Assembly (NCBI RefSeq): GCF_014066305.1
Contig: NW_023501080.1
Span: 124,001-188,000 of the forward strand
Reading direction: 5' to 3'
Length of the DNA stretch: 64,000 bases
DNA from: Letharia columbiana
Taxonomy: Eukaryota; Ascomycota; Lecanoromycetes; Lecanorales; Parmeliaceae
The notes beneath the pieces were generated by a model. That model saw only the letters and a program-made list of their open reading frames with translations, was not told the origin of the DNA and made no database searches. Positions 11,930-21,448 of the stretch are shown here, one piece after another (position 1 is the stretch's first letter; the number at the start of each line of letters is the position of its first letter). The position numbers were made by a program, and so were the translations under genes.

Positions 11930-12693
11930 TATCCAACGGAAGCGAAGCGGAGACAAAACGGAGCCTATCAAGACGGAGGCGGAACGGAGCGGAGGCAAGA
12001 CGGAGCGGAGGCAAGACGGAGCGGAGGCAAGACGGAGACAAACCGGAGCCTCATCAAGACGGAGGCAAGACGGAGGCGGAGACAAGACGGAGGCAAAATA
12101 AAGCAGTGCCAGAACCTCACCAAGACGGCACCAAAACATGGCACTGCCAAATTCCTACCAAGACGGAGGCAAGATAAAGCAGTGCCAAATCTACGCCAAG
12201 GCGGAGGCAAGACGGAGACAATGAGAAGTGCACCACGACAGAGGCAACATAGCAGCGGAGGTAGAACGAAGGTAGAGTAAAAGCGGAGGCAAAATGGACG
12301 CAAAACGGAAGCGGAGGCTAAGACGGAAGCAAAACGGAAGCGGAGATATAATGGACCTGATCAAGACGGAGGCAAAATAAAGCAGTGCCAGAACCTCACC
12401 AAGACGGCACCAAAACATGGCACTGCCAAATTCCTACCAAGACGGAGGCAAAATAAAGCAGTGCCAAATCTACGCCAAGGCGGAGGCAAGACGGGGGCAA
12501 AATAGAAGTAAAGGCCAAACGGAAGCGGAGGCTAAGACGGAGGCTAGCATAAAGACGGAGGCCAGACGGAAGCGGAGGCAAGAGCGGAGGCAAAAGAATG
12601 GAAGCGGAGGCAAGACGGAGGCAGAATAAAAGCGGAAGCAGAACGGAAGCGGAGGCAAAGCGGAAGCAAAACGGAGCCCACAGAGACGGAGGC
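11930..12693. repeat. Polypurine GGAGGCA-type minisatellite array
   Basis: The plus strand is dominated by degenerate units such as GACGGAGGCAA, ACGGAAGCGG and AGGCAAAAC for about 760 bp, with very few T residues. The strand asymmetry removes stops on the minus strand, so several overlapping minus-strand frames of 60-110 codons stay open in all three phases. Those are artefacts of composition. It lies between the Rho relic and a receptor gene. Confidence 0.9.
12084..12493. repeat. Two 130-bp direct repeats inside the polypurine array
   Basis: A longer unit beginning AAGACGGAGGCAAAATAAAG and containing GGCACTGCCAAATTCCTACC occurs at about 12084-12214 and 12363-12493. I see a single mismatch (AAGATAAAG versus AAAATAAAG) between copies. 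The 279-bp offset shows the array also grew by duplication of large blocks. Confidence 0.88.
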
Positions 12694-12884
12694 AAAAACC
12701 TCCATGGGTGACTTACCTCCAGCGACCTCCAAAAACCAACATGACAATCCTGTCAACGGTACAAGCCATATAATTCGATTGTGGGGAAGCCTAAAATGAT
12801 GAAGATTCTCTGGCTATAACAAGATGTCTCCGTCCCAGGTAGAATCCATGCCTCTCCCACGAACCCCTTTTTTGACCTCTGGAA

Positions 12885-14180
12885 TCACTGCTCGTTGGCC
12901 GACCCTTCGACCGCAAAAGTCCTGGTTTCCTTGATGATGTGGGTGCGACTGTGCTGGCTTCCAGCATCGAGGTCCGGCGGATCGTTCGCGGTGACGGTGG
13001 TGATGTGGCGCGGGTGCGGCACGCCGACGAGCCCGATGGACTGGCTCCCGGTCCGGGCGTGCTTTTTTGTCGAGAAAGCTGACCCCGTGGTCGACGAACC
13101 GCCGGTGGTGGTGGCGGTGTGGTGACGGTGGTATTCGTTCGTGCCCCGTCGCCGGATGTCGTCACTTCTGATGAAGCCGGACTCGACGCTGTCGAGGAAT
13201 GGCTTGAGGTAGAGAAAGCAGGCCGAGACGATGCTGAGGCTTTGGATGATTTGGGTGCAGAGTGTCACGGTCCAGGGATTGTGACCGGGCTTTTGCAAGT
13301 CTTGGGTGTTGTTCCAGAAGACGAGCTTGCACGCTGAGGCGGCAATGACACTGTATGAAGATCAGCACCTAGACATTCTATGATGTTGACGGACTTACGT
13401 GCTCCGAAGCGCAAAGAAGGAACAGACCGAGGCTTTTCTGGAAAGGGAGATTCGAATCTGCCAGATCACAACAATCGGCAAGCATATCAAAGCCAGATCA
13501 GTAATGATGTTCGTACTTTCGAAGTAGTTCCACCATGTGCGCTAGTTGCCAATTGAGTACGGCCTTGTATCCAAGTGGAGGCTAACGTACACGTATTGTA
13601 TCATTCGAGCAGTGTCCTTCCAGATAGTCCCACGGTCTGGGCAGATGGCATAGGAAAGCCGTTCCGATCTCTCCGATGATTGCCCAGAGAAAGAGGAAGA
13701 TTGCAAGTCCGTATGTGGCTCGTCGATGGCTTCGGATGGGCGTCAGAGTGTTGACAAGAGCTACGACAGATGCTTTCGCAAAGCCGAGACTTGCAACATA
13801 GAGGAGACTGGCTGCATATTCAGACTAGCAGCAGCTTAGTCAAAGCACTCTGTCTCGTGCATGGGTAAGACGCATACCTTCAAATTTCTTGTCGCTTGAG
13901 AGCGACTCAGCGGATCTGAAGGGCTACCATAGCCATGTCCAGCCTCTACCGAGACGGCAACTGATTGTCCAATGGCGAATAGCTATTTGCCGTTAGCTAA
14001 ATCGGATCAGCTTGGCGGCGACCAAGAGCATACCAAGGCGACTGTTATCAGATAGTCGTCGAGACTGACGGAGCGGACGAGAATGGCTTTAGTGAGACCC
14101 CTGGCCCCAACTCCTAGAATTGAAGTAATAATCAAAAACCAGGTGAGTATCTGCACAGTGGAAGCATTCTCATTGCCCAT
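12885..14180 (-). CDS. Rhodopsin-like seven-helix integral membrane protein (PTH11/SAT4 type)
   Basis: Fungal orphan receptor-like membrane protein. Five exons are read from 14180 to the stop at 12885: 14180-14034, 13982-13878, 13824 to about 13591, then two more. TM1 is VQILTWFLIITSILGVGARG, followed by the conserved loop SVSLDDYLITVAL. Later helices include SLLYVASLGFAKASVVAL, FLFLWAIIGEIGTAFLC and IITDLALICLPIVVIW. The post-TM3 loop has the expected RPWDYLEGHC. TM7 is IIQSLSIVSACFLYLKPFLDSVESG. The C-terminal tail is hydrophilic, with histidine, threonine and serine runs. The first ATG in frame is 14180. Ligand and G-protein coupling are unknown. It is divergent from the permease gene 1.5 kb away. 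Confidence 0.85.
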
Positions 14181-15667
14181 GATATGAATATGTTCCCCTG
14201 TCAATGGAAAAAAGCATGCAGTACCGCCGTCCGGGTTTTCATATATTGCTCGACGGCTCAATACGAGGACCTATTTTTTTTGGCTACATACATATGCAGG
14301 GCAGCATGCGAAGATGGATAAAGAAGATAAGAAAGACGGTGCATGGGATGACATGATATACATGACAGGTTGAGGGTTGCAGGGATTGAGGGTGGTGGTG
14401 GGGGAAGGAGAAGGACTCGAGGTCGGCAGGATATCAGGCCTCACACCAGTCCACATATTCGCTCTTGGAACGGCTTTCACTCTGTCATCCGCTTACCATT
14501 CACTGTAGTAAAAGGCAAAGAAGGCGCCGACGGCCGAGAAGAGAAAATGCAAACAGCTTTGGGAACAGGATGGGTAATATGGAATGCATTCCCACCCGAT
14601 GATTGTGCTCCGCGGACAAGGCGGGGCTGTTGTTCAGCCACGTCAGTTTATTGGGCAAGGCGTCCAATTACGTGTACATCGATGTTGTTCTGTCCGAGCT
14701 CGACATGCCTCACCCTGTGCACTGTGGATGGCGCTCGGAATATCAGTCACCTTATTAGAGTCTGGGGGAATCTGCACCTGCGCTGCACCATCATGCCGGC
14801 GGATTGTGTTGCGCTAAAAGGGGATTGTGCAGGTAATATCCATGTAGGTCATCACCAATTTACCTACTTGTAGAGGTGTACGGCCGAAAAGTCTAAGCTC
14901 TGAGTGATTCGGCGTGGGAGTAAGGTACGTACCCATATCCCATCAATTGAACTGTTCACTGAGGATGCCATACAAGTAACCGGCGTCGATTGGTGGGTAC
15001 TTGCGTGCCAAGATATTAGACTTTGGACTAGACTTTCCGGCCGAAAGATAAGCCGAGGGTCCGCTGCAACGTGAAAACAATTGGAAAGTTTAATGATTGC
15101 TAGTGCTGTTGGTAAGGGAGAATGATCTGGCTATCCATCGTCTGGGACGAAATAATTGCCTGATCAGTGCACTGACATGCATTGACATTTGATCGCCTGC
15201 AAGCTGTCAATCCACTCCGCATGACTGAGAGCTCCCAAGTCAAGCAGACTACATGTAATCTACCTTGAATGGATTGAAGATGGTGGAGTGCTTGATGCAA
15301 GCCCCCGGAGCCGTGCTGACTCAGCAGAATTTGGTGGGGTCATTCATGACTGCCTGCAAGGATGATGGAGTCATTCACCGCTACAACAAATCTGCTGATT
15401 GAGGTGTGAAGTGTAAAGGATTCCGTATTGCCGTCTGCAAATTGTCTGTGTACATGTGACCGATATACCGCGATCCACTAATGTCTGCGTGTCCGCGCAA
15501 GCAACTGGCACCGCACATATGTTGGAATCTTGACCTCCTTCTTATACCAGCTGAGATAGATGAAGAGCCTCTATTGCCATCGAGAGTCTTCGCATATTGC
15601 TTGGAATCTTTAAAACATTTACCGCTCCCTTTGCAAACCCTCCAGCTAGAACTCCCGAGACGACAAC
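14181..15667. other. Divergent intergenic region, receptor / permease
   Basis: About 1.5 kb between two outward-facing genes. Open frames here (for example 14370-14873) show no family resemblance. I see no repeat or RNA gene. Promoters for both neighbours must lie here. Confidence 0.5.
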
Positions 15668-17721
15668 ATGGAAGACGACTATGAGCTGGCGCACAGTTCT
15701 GGTGTTACGAAAATGCCAGAACAGATCCATTACACCCAGCGGGGATCCATTGACCGTGATGAAGCCGACCTCATGCGCCTTGGTAAGAAGCCAGTCCTGA
15801 AGGTGAGACTCCGGTCCTGATTCGAACCACTGACAATTCGGACTGACGGAGTTCTTGCAGCGCCGATTTGGGTTCATGTCGTTGCTGGGTTTCAGTTGTA
15901 CGATTCTCATCACCTGGGAGGGCATTTTGATGTAATCCTGGACCACCCCATCTCACGCAGACCGAGCTAACAAAGGAAAGCGTCTTCGACATTGGATTTG
16001 CGAAGTATGCTGCTCTATATCAAAGCGCAGCGGCCGAAACATGATAACCGAGTTTTAGTGGAGGTCCCGCCGGTCTGGTGTATAGTTTTCTGGTCGTGTG
16101 GATCGGGACTGCCTCAGTTTACGCGTGTTTGAGCGAGCTTGCTTCAATGTGTTTTCAAATGCCAACATTCTTTGAAGCCTGGACTAAAGCATGTTAGGGC
16201 CCCTACCGCTGGCGGACAGTATTATTGGGTCTCAATGCTGGCGCCGCCCTCATCGAGGAAGTTTTTGAGCTATGCCACCGGCAAGTGATAGATCACAATT
16301 TGACGAATCTCTCTGATCGGTCTTAGGATGGCTCACGGTGTGGGGCTGGCAGGCAACTCTCGCATCGGTGTACTACCTCGCAGGAGCCCAGATCCAGGGT
16401 TTGATCACTTTGACAACGCCTGCCTACAATCCTCATCCATGGCATACGGTTCTACTGTTTTGGGCGTCGATGGTATTCACTATATTTATGAACACCATCG
16501 TCGGACGCTTTCTGCCCAAGTTCGAAGCGTCAATTCTTATAATCCACATCCTAGGCTTCTTTGCCATTCTCCTCCCATTGGTGGTCTTGGGTTCGCATCA
16601 GGATGCTTCCGAGGTTTTCAAAACCTTTCTGAACACCGGAGATTGGCCTACACAAGGTCTCTCGTTCATGATAGGACTGATTGGGTCTGTCTATACTTTT
16701 ACGGGTACGTAGCCAATCCGGCCTGCCAGAAAATTTAGAGGTATGCCTGACAAGGTGAACAGGCGCAGATGGGGCGATCCATGTATCACTACCCTTTCCC
16801 GGCGGGAGCCAGGGCTACTGGTAAGCTGACAAGATTGTAGATGTCGGAAGAAATCCAAGACGCCTCTGTTGTCGTGCCACGCTCAATCATGTTCACCATC
16901 TTCATCAATGGCACCTTGGCTTTCGGTATGTTGATAGCGACGCTCTTCAGCCTGACTGATGTTCAGGGCGCATTGACTACCCCCACCGGATACCCATATA
17001 TGGAAATCCTGCTCCATGCCACTGGTTCCGTTGCCGGAGCTACGATCCTGGCTTCCATTCTAGTGGTCATGCAGTACTGCGCTAACGTGGGACTTCTCGC
17101 ATCTGCTTCGCGCATGTGTTGGTCATTCGCGCGCGATCGCGGTCTACCCGGGTGGAAATGGCTGCAGCACGTCAGTATTCTCCCCACTGAATCACTCAGG
17201 GAGTTGCGAATGGATAACGCTGATGTGCGCAATCTGGATACTAGGTCGACGCACGCACTTCTCTCCCCATCCGGTCCATCCTCGTCACCACGTGTGTTTC
17301 ATGTCTGCTTTCGCTCATCATCCTCGGGTCCTCAACCGCCTTCAACGATCTAGTCTCGCTCTCGGTGTCTGGGCTGCAGTCCTCATACCTCGTCGCAATC
17401 AGTCTTTTGCTATATCGACGCTACACCGGAGCGATACTTCCTCCCGCTTCGTCCGTCGGCTCTTCCGCGGTAGCGGATATAAGTGTCAGATGGGGTCCTT
17501 GGCATATACCGGGATACTGGGGTATCGTGAATAATACATACGCGTGCTGTTATTTGACCGTCGTGGTATTTTTTAGCTTTTGGCCAACCCAGAGGCCGGT
17601 CACGGCGGCAAATATGAACTACGCTGTCTTAATAACGGGGGCGATTGTTATCATCAGCCTGGTCTACTACCTCGTATGGGCGAGGAGAGTGTATACTGGA
17701 CCGGTGGTCGAGGTCGCGTGA
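15668..17721 (+). CDS. APC-superfamily permease (choline/GABA/amino-acid type)
   Basis: Plasma-membrane proton-coupled transporter of the amino acid/choline permease family (Hnm1/Uga4-like). Nine exons (15668-15802, 15861-15931, 15981-16004, 16059-16148, 16198-16280, 16327-16704, 16763-16782, 16841-17170, 17245-17721) sum to exactly 535 codons plus stop. TM1 is LLGFSCTILITWEGIL, then NGGPAGLVYSFLVVW and APTAGGQYYWVS, a family hallmark. The later ADGAIHMSEEI is the conserved ADAxxHxxEE motif. Exons of 24 and 20 nt are unusually small. The intron at 16281-16326 starts with GCAAGT, a GC-AG intron. Substrate cannot be assigned; choline or GABA is most likely from the motifs. Confidence 0.9.
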
Positions 17722-17909
17722 ATCGGTGGAGGAAGCACCGGGTACGCACTTTTGTACAAATACTCAAGCTGGAAACAATTCTGTAGGATGGAAGTAGGCA
17801 GCGGCAACTCGGCGACGGGTCGTGAACGCAGATACAGTCGTGGATTATACAAAACGTTGAAAGCTACGGCGTCAAGCTCGAGGACACGCAGCCCTCATGT
17901 CGTCGTTCC

Positions 17910-19055
17910 TCATTTCGACTCCTTGACCACCCTGTCGAACTCCTTCAGATACTCATCCATTTCCTTTGCACCCTCCAGTGTAAAGTCTCTTCTCTTGCCC
18001 TCCAACACCACATATGGCACGGCGCTAGCATTACAATCTCGCAGTCAGCATTGCCTATCGGCAGGGTTTGATCGAGCCTTGGACCATGTTTCGAGAGTAC
18101 GCACTCCCAAGATATGTCTCAAGGTTCAAGATTTGCTTCCAAAAGGGCGAAATACGGACTCGGAAAATACGTACTCGATGCCATTGCTCGCCTGCTCTCT
18201 AATCAGCAGCTTGGTCTCTGGCAGCGCTTCGTAATCATCTCCAACGAACGCCTCGGCCTTTGAACGCTCGACACCGCCGTCCAGAGCGGCTTGAAGCAGC
18301 GTGGTCGGCGCCGCGGGATGCGCTTCCTCTTCGAAGTACTGCCTGTACAGGGAATCGACGATCTTGTCTGCGGTCTCGGGTCCCATTTCCTCCTGGAAGT
18401 GTTGGATCAAGCGATGTGCGCTCAGGGTGTTGGCCACCATTCCGTGGAACTTGAAATCGATGCCGACGCCGACGCCGTAGGCGGACATCAGAGTAGTGTA
18501 CTTCCTCATCTGCTCTTCGGAGTTGTTGTATTTTGTTGTCTTGTACCTGGATTGCGGTTTGAATGGGGGGATCGCTCTAGTCTGCAATGTAAAATAACGT
18601 ACCACTCATACTTGTCCTCGCCTTGATTGCTAGCCTCTGGATAGAGCTGATAGGGAAAGTATTTGACCGTGAACTTTACATCTTCGGCTGAAGGAGAGGA
18701 GCGGAACTGCTTCAGAGCTGGATTGGCCGTGTTAGAGGCACAGACCAAACGCTCTTCCTTGAAACCTGCCAACAGAAAAGACGTGGATGGAACGGAAGAC
18801 ACAAGTCTTCTGGGCTTAGAGAGTAAAGAGTGAGCCATACCTATGTCAAGTCTAGTCAAAGCACAGATCATCAGCCCCGCTTCCGTCAGTAGTCGAGAGC
18901 AATGACCTTTTCTTCGCCAAGTATGTCCTAAGACAATGAGTCAACGTTGAAGTTCACACCGAGTACCACTACCAAACGACGCATTCATCAAAAAGCTCAA
19001 CCCACCAGGGACATATGGTATCCAAGGTAAAGGATATCTGCGATTCATAGACCAT
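17910..19055 (-). CDS. DsbA-family thioredoxin-fold oxidoreductase/isomerase (FrnE-like)
   Basis: Predicted cytosolic thioredoxin-fold protein related to FrnE and 2-hydroxychromene-2-carboxylate isomerase; the true substrate is unknown in fungi. Six exons (19055-19006, 18927-18907, 18851-18841, 18717-18603, 18546-18175, 18024-17910) give 227 residues with consistent phases. The active site is CPWT rather than CxxC (FTLDTICPW, then TYLAKKR), so only one redox cysteine remains. Downstream are GIDFKFHGMVANTLSAHRLI, the cis-Pro block AVPYVVLEGKRRDF, and a helical end. Exon 2 is 21 nt and exon 3 is 11 nt; the 11-nt exon encodes only part of KRLDIAL. Removing either breaks the frame. Start chosen as the ATG giving MVYESQISFTLD. 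Confidence 0.86.
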
Positions 19056-19143
19056 CCTTGCGTTTCCTCCTAGCAAACGTGCCGAGAAGCTTCCGGATCA
19101 CTCTGTATATTGGTCCCTCGACAATTCTTCAATAAATAACACT

Positions 19144-19167
19144 GATTTGATTTGATTTGATTTGATT
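19144..19167. repeat. (GATTT)n microsatellite
   Basis: About five tandem GATTT units within an AT-rich stretch upstream of the DsbA-like gene. Confidence 0.9.
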
Positions 19168-19385
19168 CAATCGATGCCCGCCAGCATCACAAACAACAGT
19201 GAAAGCGAGGGAAGTGAATACAGGGGCTAAATATCCCACTATGATTGAACACAATCCCGCTTCCCCTCACCCCGGATCGCGGGCCGTTTTGGCTGGCCAG
19301 ACCCACCGGCGCATGTCATCTTGCGCCGGATGCAACCGTGAGCCTCAGGTACCTGGCAGCTCGCGTAGATCTAGGTAGCGTTCAG

Positions 19386-19439
19386 ATGCATGTGCAGGTG
19401 CAGGTGCAGGTGCAGGTGCATGTGCAGGTGCAGGTGCAT
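19386..19439. repeat. (GTGCAG)n hexanucleotide microsatellite
   Basis: Runs of GTGCAG interrupted by GTGCAT, about nine units. The hexamer keeps frames open on both strands (VQVQVQ/CTCTCT), but no gene is supported. Confidence 0.92.
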
Positions 19440-19932
19440 AACGGAAAAATTGTATAGCGTAAATAGTGGCAGAGGCAGACGAAATCGACATTTCGTTTCG
19501 ACCGCTTGATATCGTAGGGAGACTTCCAGACAGGTCTATGCTGGAAGGCTTGAGCGGCGGTGGGAGTCATGCTGTGATGGGCGCAGGGTCTGTAGATTGC
19601 TAGGGTACCTGTTCCGGAAAGACGTACGAGTTTCAAGAAGAATGGTGCAAGGAGTGAACGACGGGAGTGGAGAGCGGCTTGTCAACCTTTGGCTGGGACT
19701 AGCGCCGTGTGAATCTACTTACCCTCATGTGGTAGCAAAGGCTCTTCATCCACCCAACACCAACATTCTCTTTTCCCTTTCACTTCACTTCAAAGCATTC
19801 ACTTGATACATACTTCCATATTCTACACTTCAAGTTTGGAAATCTCACCGCTCCACTCAATCACCTCCATCTTTTAACATCCAACTCAACTAATCCAATC
19901 CAATCCAACCCTCACACCAAATACAACCCACC

Positions 19933-20859
19933 ATGCATCTCTCACCCATCCTCCCCCTCCTCCTCATCACCACCGCCGCTCCGGCAACCGCTCAAGTAAT
20001 CTTGTACTCTACCCCCCACCCCTCCGCCCCCAAACCTCACCAAGCTAACCTCCCCCCCCAACAGCAACACCAGCACGTACCAATTCATCTGCCCCTCCAC
20101 CCCACCCAACGCCGCCTACTGCGCCGGCCCATCCCTGACCTCCAACATCATCATCCGCTGCACCGGCACCTCGGGCCAAGCCGGCAACTGCAACGACAAG
20201 TAAGCACGCAACTTCCTTCCTTCCTTCCACCCCGGAGTGACTGACTCGGACCAAGTCTCGCCGGCGTGCCACCGCTCGGCGTCAAAGGGTTCGCACCGTG
20301 TAAGATGCTCCGATGGGGGGAATAAACCCCCCACTTGACCGAATCGACCGACTCACTCATCCACACAGGTGACGAATCCTCCCCCACGGCCGGTGACGCC
20401 GCCTGCTCCTACGGCGGGACCGTCTACCCGGACGGCGTCGGGCCCGGCTTTCCGGTTCCGGGCCCCGGCAGCAACAACAACACGGCCTTGACCACCACCG
20501 CTGCTAGCAACGTCAACGTCAGCCTATCAATAACATCGCCACATACCTCCCTCTCGACCTCAGCCTCCACTTCCACCTCCTACATCGCCCCTTCCATCCC
20601 ACCAGCAGCATCTACCGCCCTCGCTAGCGCACGCTACCCCATTCCCATTCCCATTCCCATCTCACTCCTCGCAGCCAACGGCACCGGTACCGGTACCGTC
20701 GCAGCAGCGAGTGGGACCGGGACCGGGACCGCGCCACGCAACACGACGCATGGGTCGTCGGTGCCTGGGTTCACGGGGGCCGCCGCCGAGGGCAGGAGGA
20801 CGAAGGCGCATCTGGGGGCCATGGTTGCGGCTGCGGTTGGGATGTTGGTGTTGGATTAA
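19933..20859 (+). CDS. Secreted cysteine-containing protein with Ser/Thr-rich stalk and GPI-type tail
   Basis: Probable cell-surface protein of unknown function. Exons 19933-20003, 20065-20199, 20256-20299 and 20369-20859 give 246 residues. The signal peptide is MHLSPILPLLLITTAAPATA. The mature N-terminal part has six cysteines (QFICPSTPPNAAYC, IIRCTGTSGQAGNC, GFAPCDESS, AACSYGGTVY). It is followed by a Ser/Thr/Ala-rich, probably O-glycosylated stalk that includes IPIPIPI and two GTGTGT-type repeats. It ends in a short hydrophobic tail (LGAMVAAAVGMLVLD) after a basic patch, typical of GPI attachment. It is similar in design to many fungal wall proteins; I do not recognise a named family. Confidence 0.8.
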
Positions 20860-21448
20860 GCGGAACGGAAGGATACGAAACGAAACGGAACGGAAGTCCT
20901 ACCTGCGGAGTTTGGCTCGAGAAAGCCAGCTGGCTGGCTAGGTAGGTAGGTATGCATGACGGGGCGATTGGACGGGATGCTTATGATTGCTTTCGATCTG
21001 CAGACGCGGAAAGCGGTGCTAGGATAGCGATGGAAGTGACGATGCTTCTTGCGATAAGCAGACCCCGGCCAGTCTTTTTCAATAGCAGCTTGCACATGCA
21101 GTCTTCAAAAGATTTCACTCACGCTTATCGAAAACGCATCACTGGCAACGTTGACTCTTTGTGGAAAATAAGCGCTGTTGATGCAATGCTAAACCTCCGA
21201 CAGCCATGCGCAAAGAATCCGGTTGCTTCCACAAGGGTATATTGGGGTGTACAACACCCCGATGTAGAAGCGGAACGACGCCGTCAAAATCATGCATGAA
21301 ACCCCAACAGCGTGCTCGGCACGGTACGGTTTCTCCCAAGAACGCCATTGGCTATATACATTTCCTGCTCTCTTCATCACTCATAACCATCTCAACTGAC
21401 CCGGGACTGCTTCGTCGCCTGTTGCTGCTTAGTAACGATGTGTGGGAT
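20860..21448. other. Intergenic, 3' flanks of two convergent genes
   Basis: About 590 bp between the surface-protein stop and the POM1 stop. A short (TAGG)n run lies near 20940. Nothing else is seen. Confidence 0.5.

Larger units (their letters stand above)
19056..19932. other. Spacer and promoter of the surface-protein gene
   Basis: Holds two microsatellites (19144 and 19386) and, from about 19750, a pyrimidine- and CA-rich leader typical of fungal 5' untranslated regions. No gene is seen. Confidence 0.55.

Noticed and set aside
12191..12756. Several minus-strand frames of 60-100 codons rich in Leu, Pro, Ser and Arg
   Set aside because: They exist in all three phases because the polypurine array lacks stop codons; composition artefact.
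15800..15860. TTCGAACC (B-box complement) suggesting a minus-strand tRNA
   Set aside because: It lies in the first intron of the permease and no cloverleaf can be drawn.
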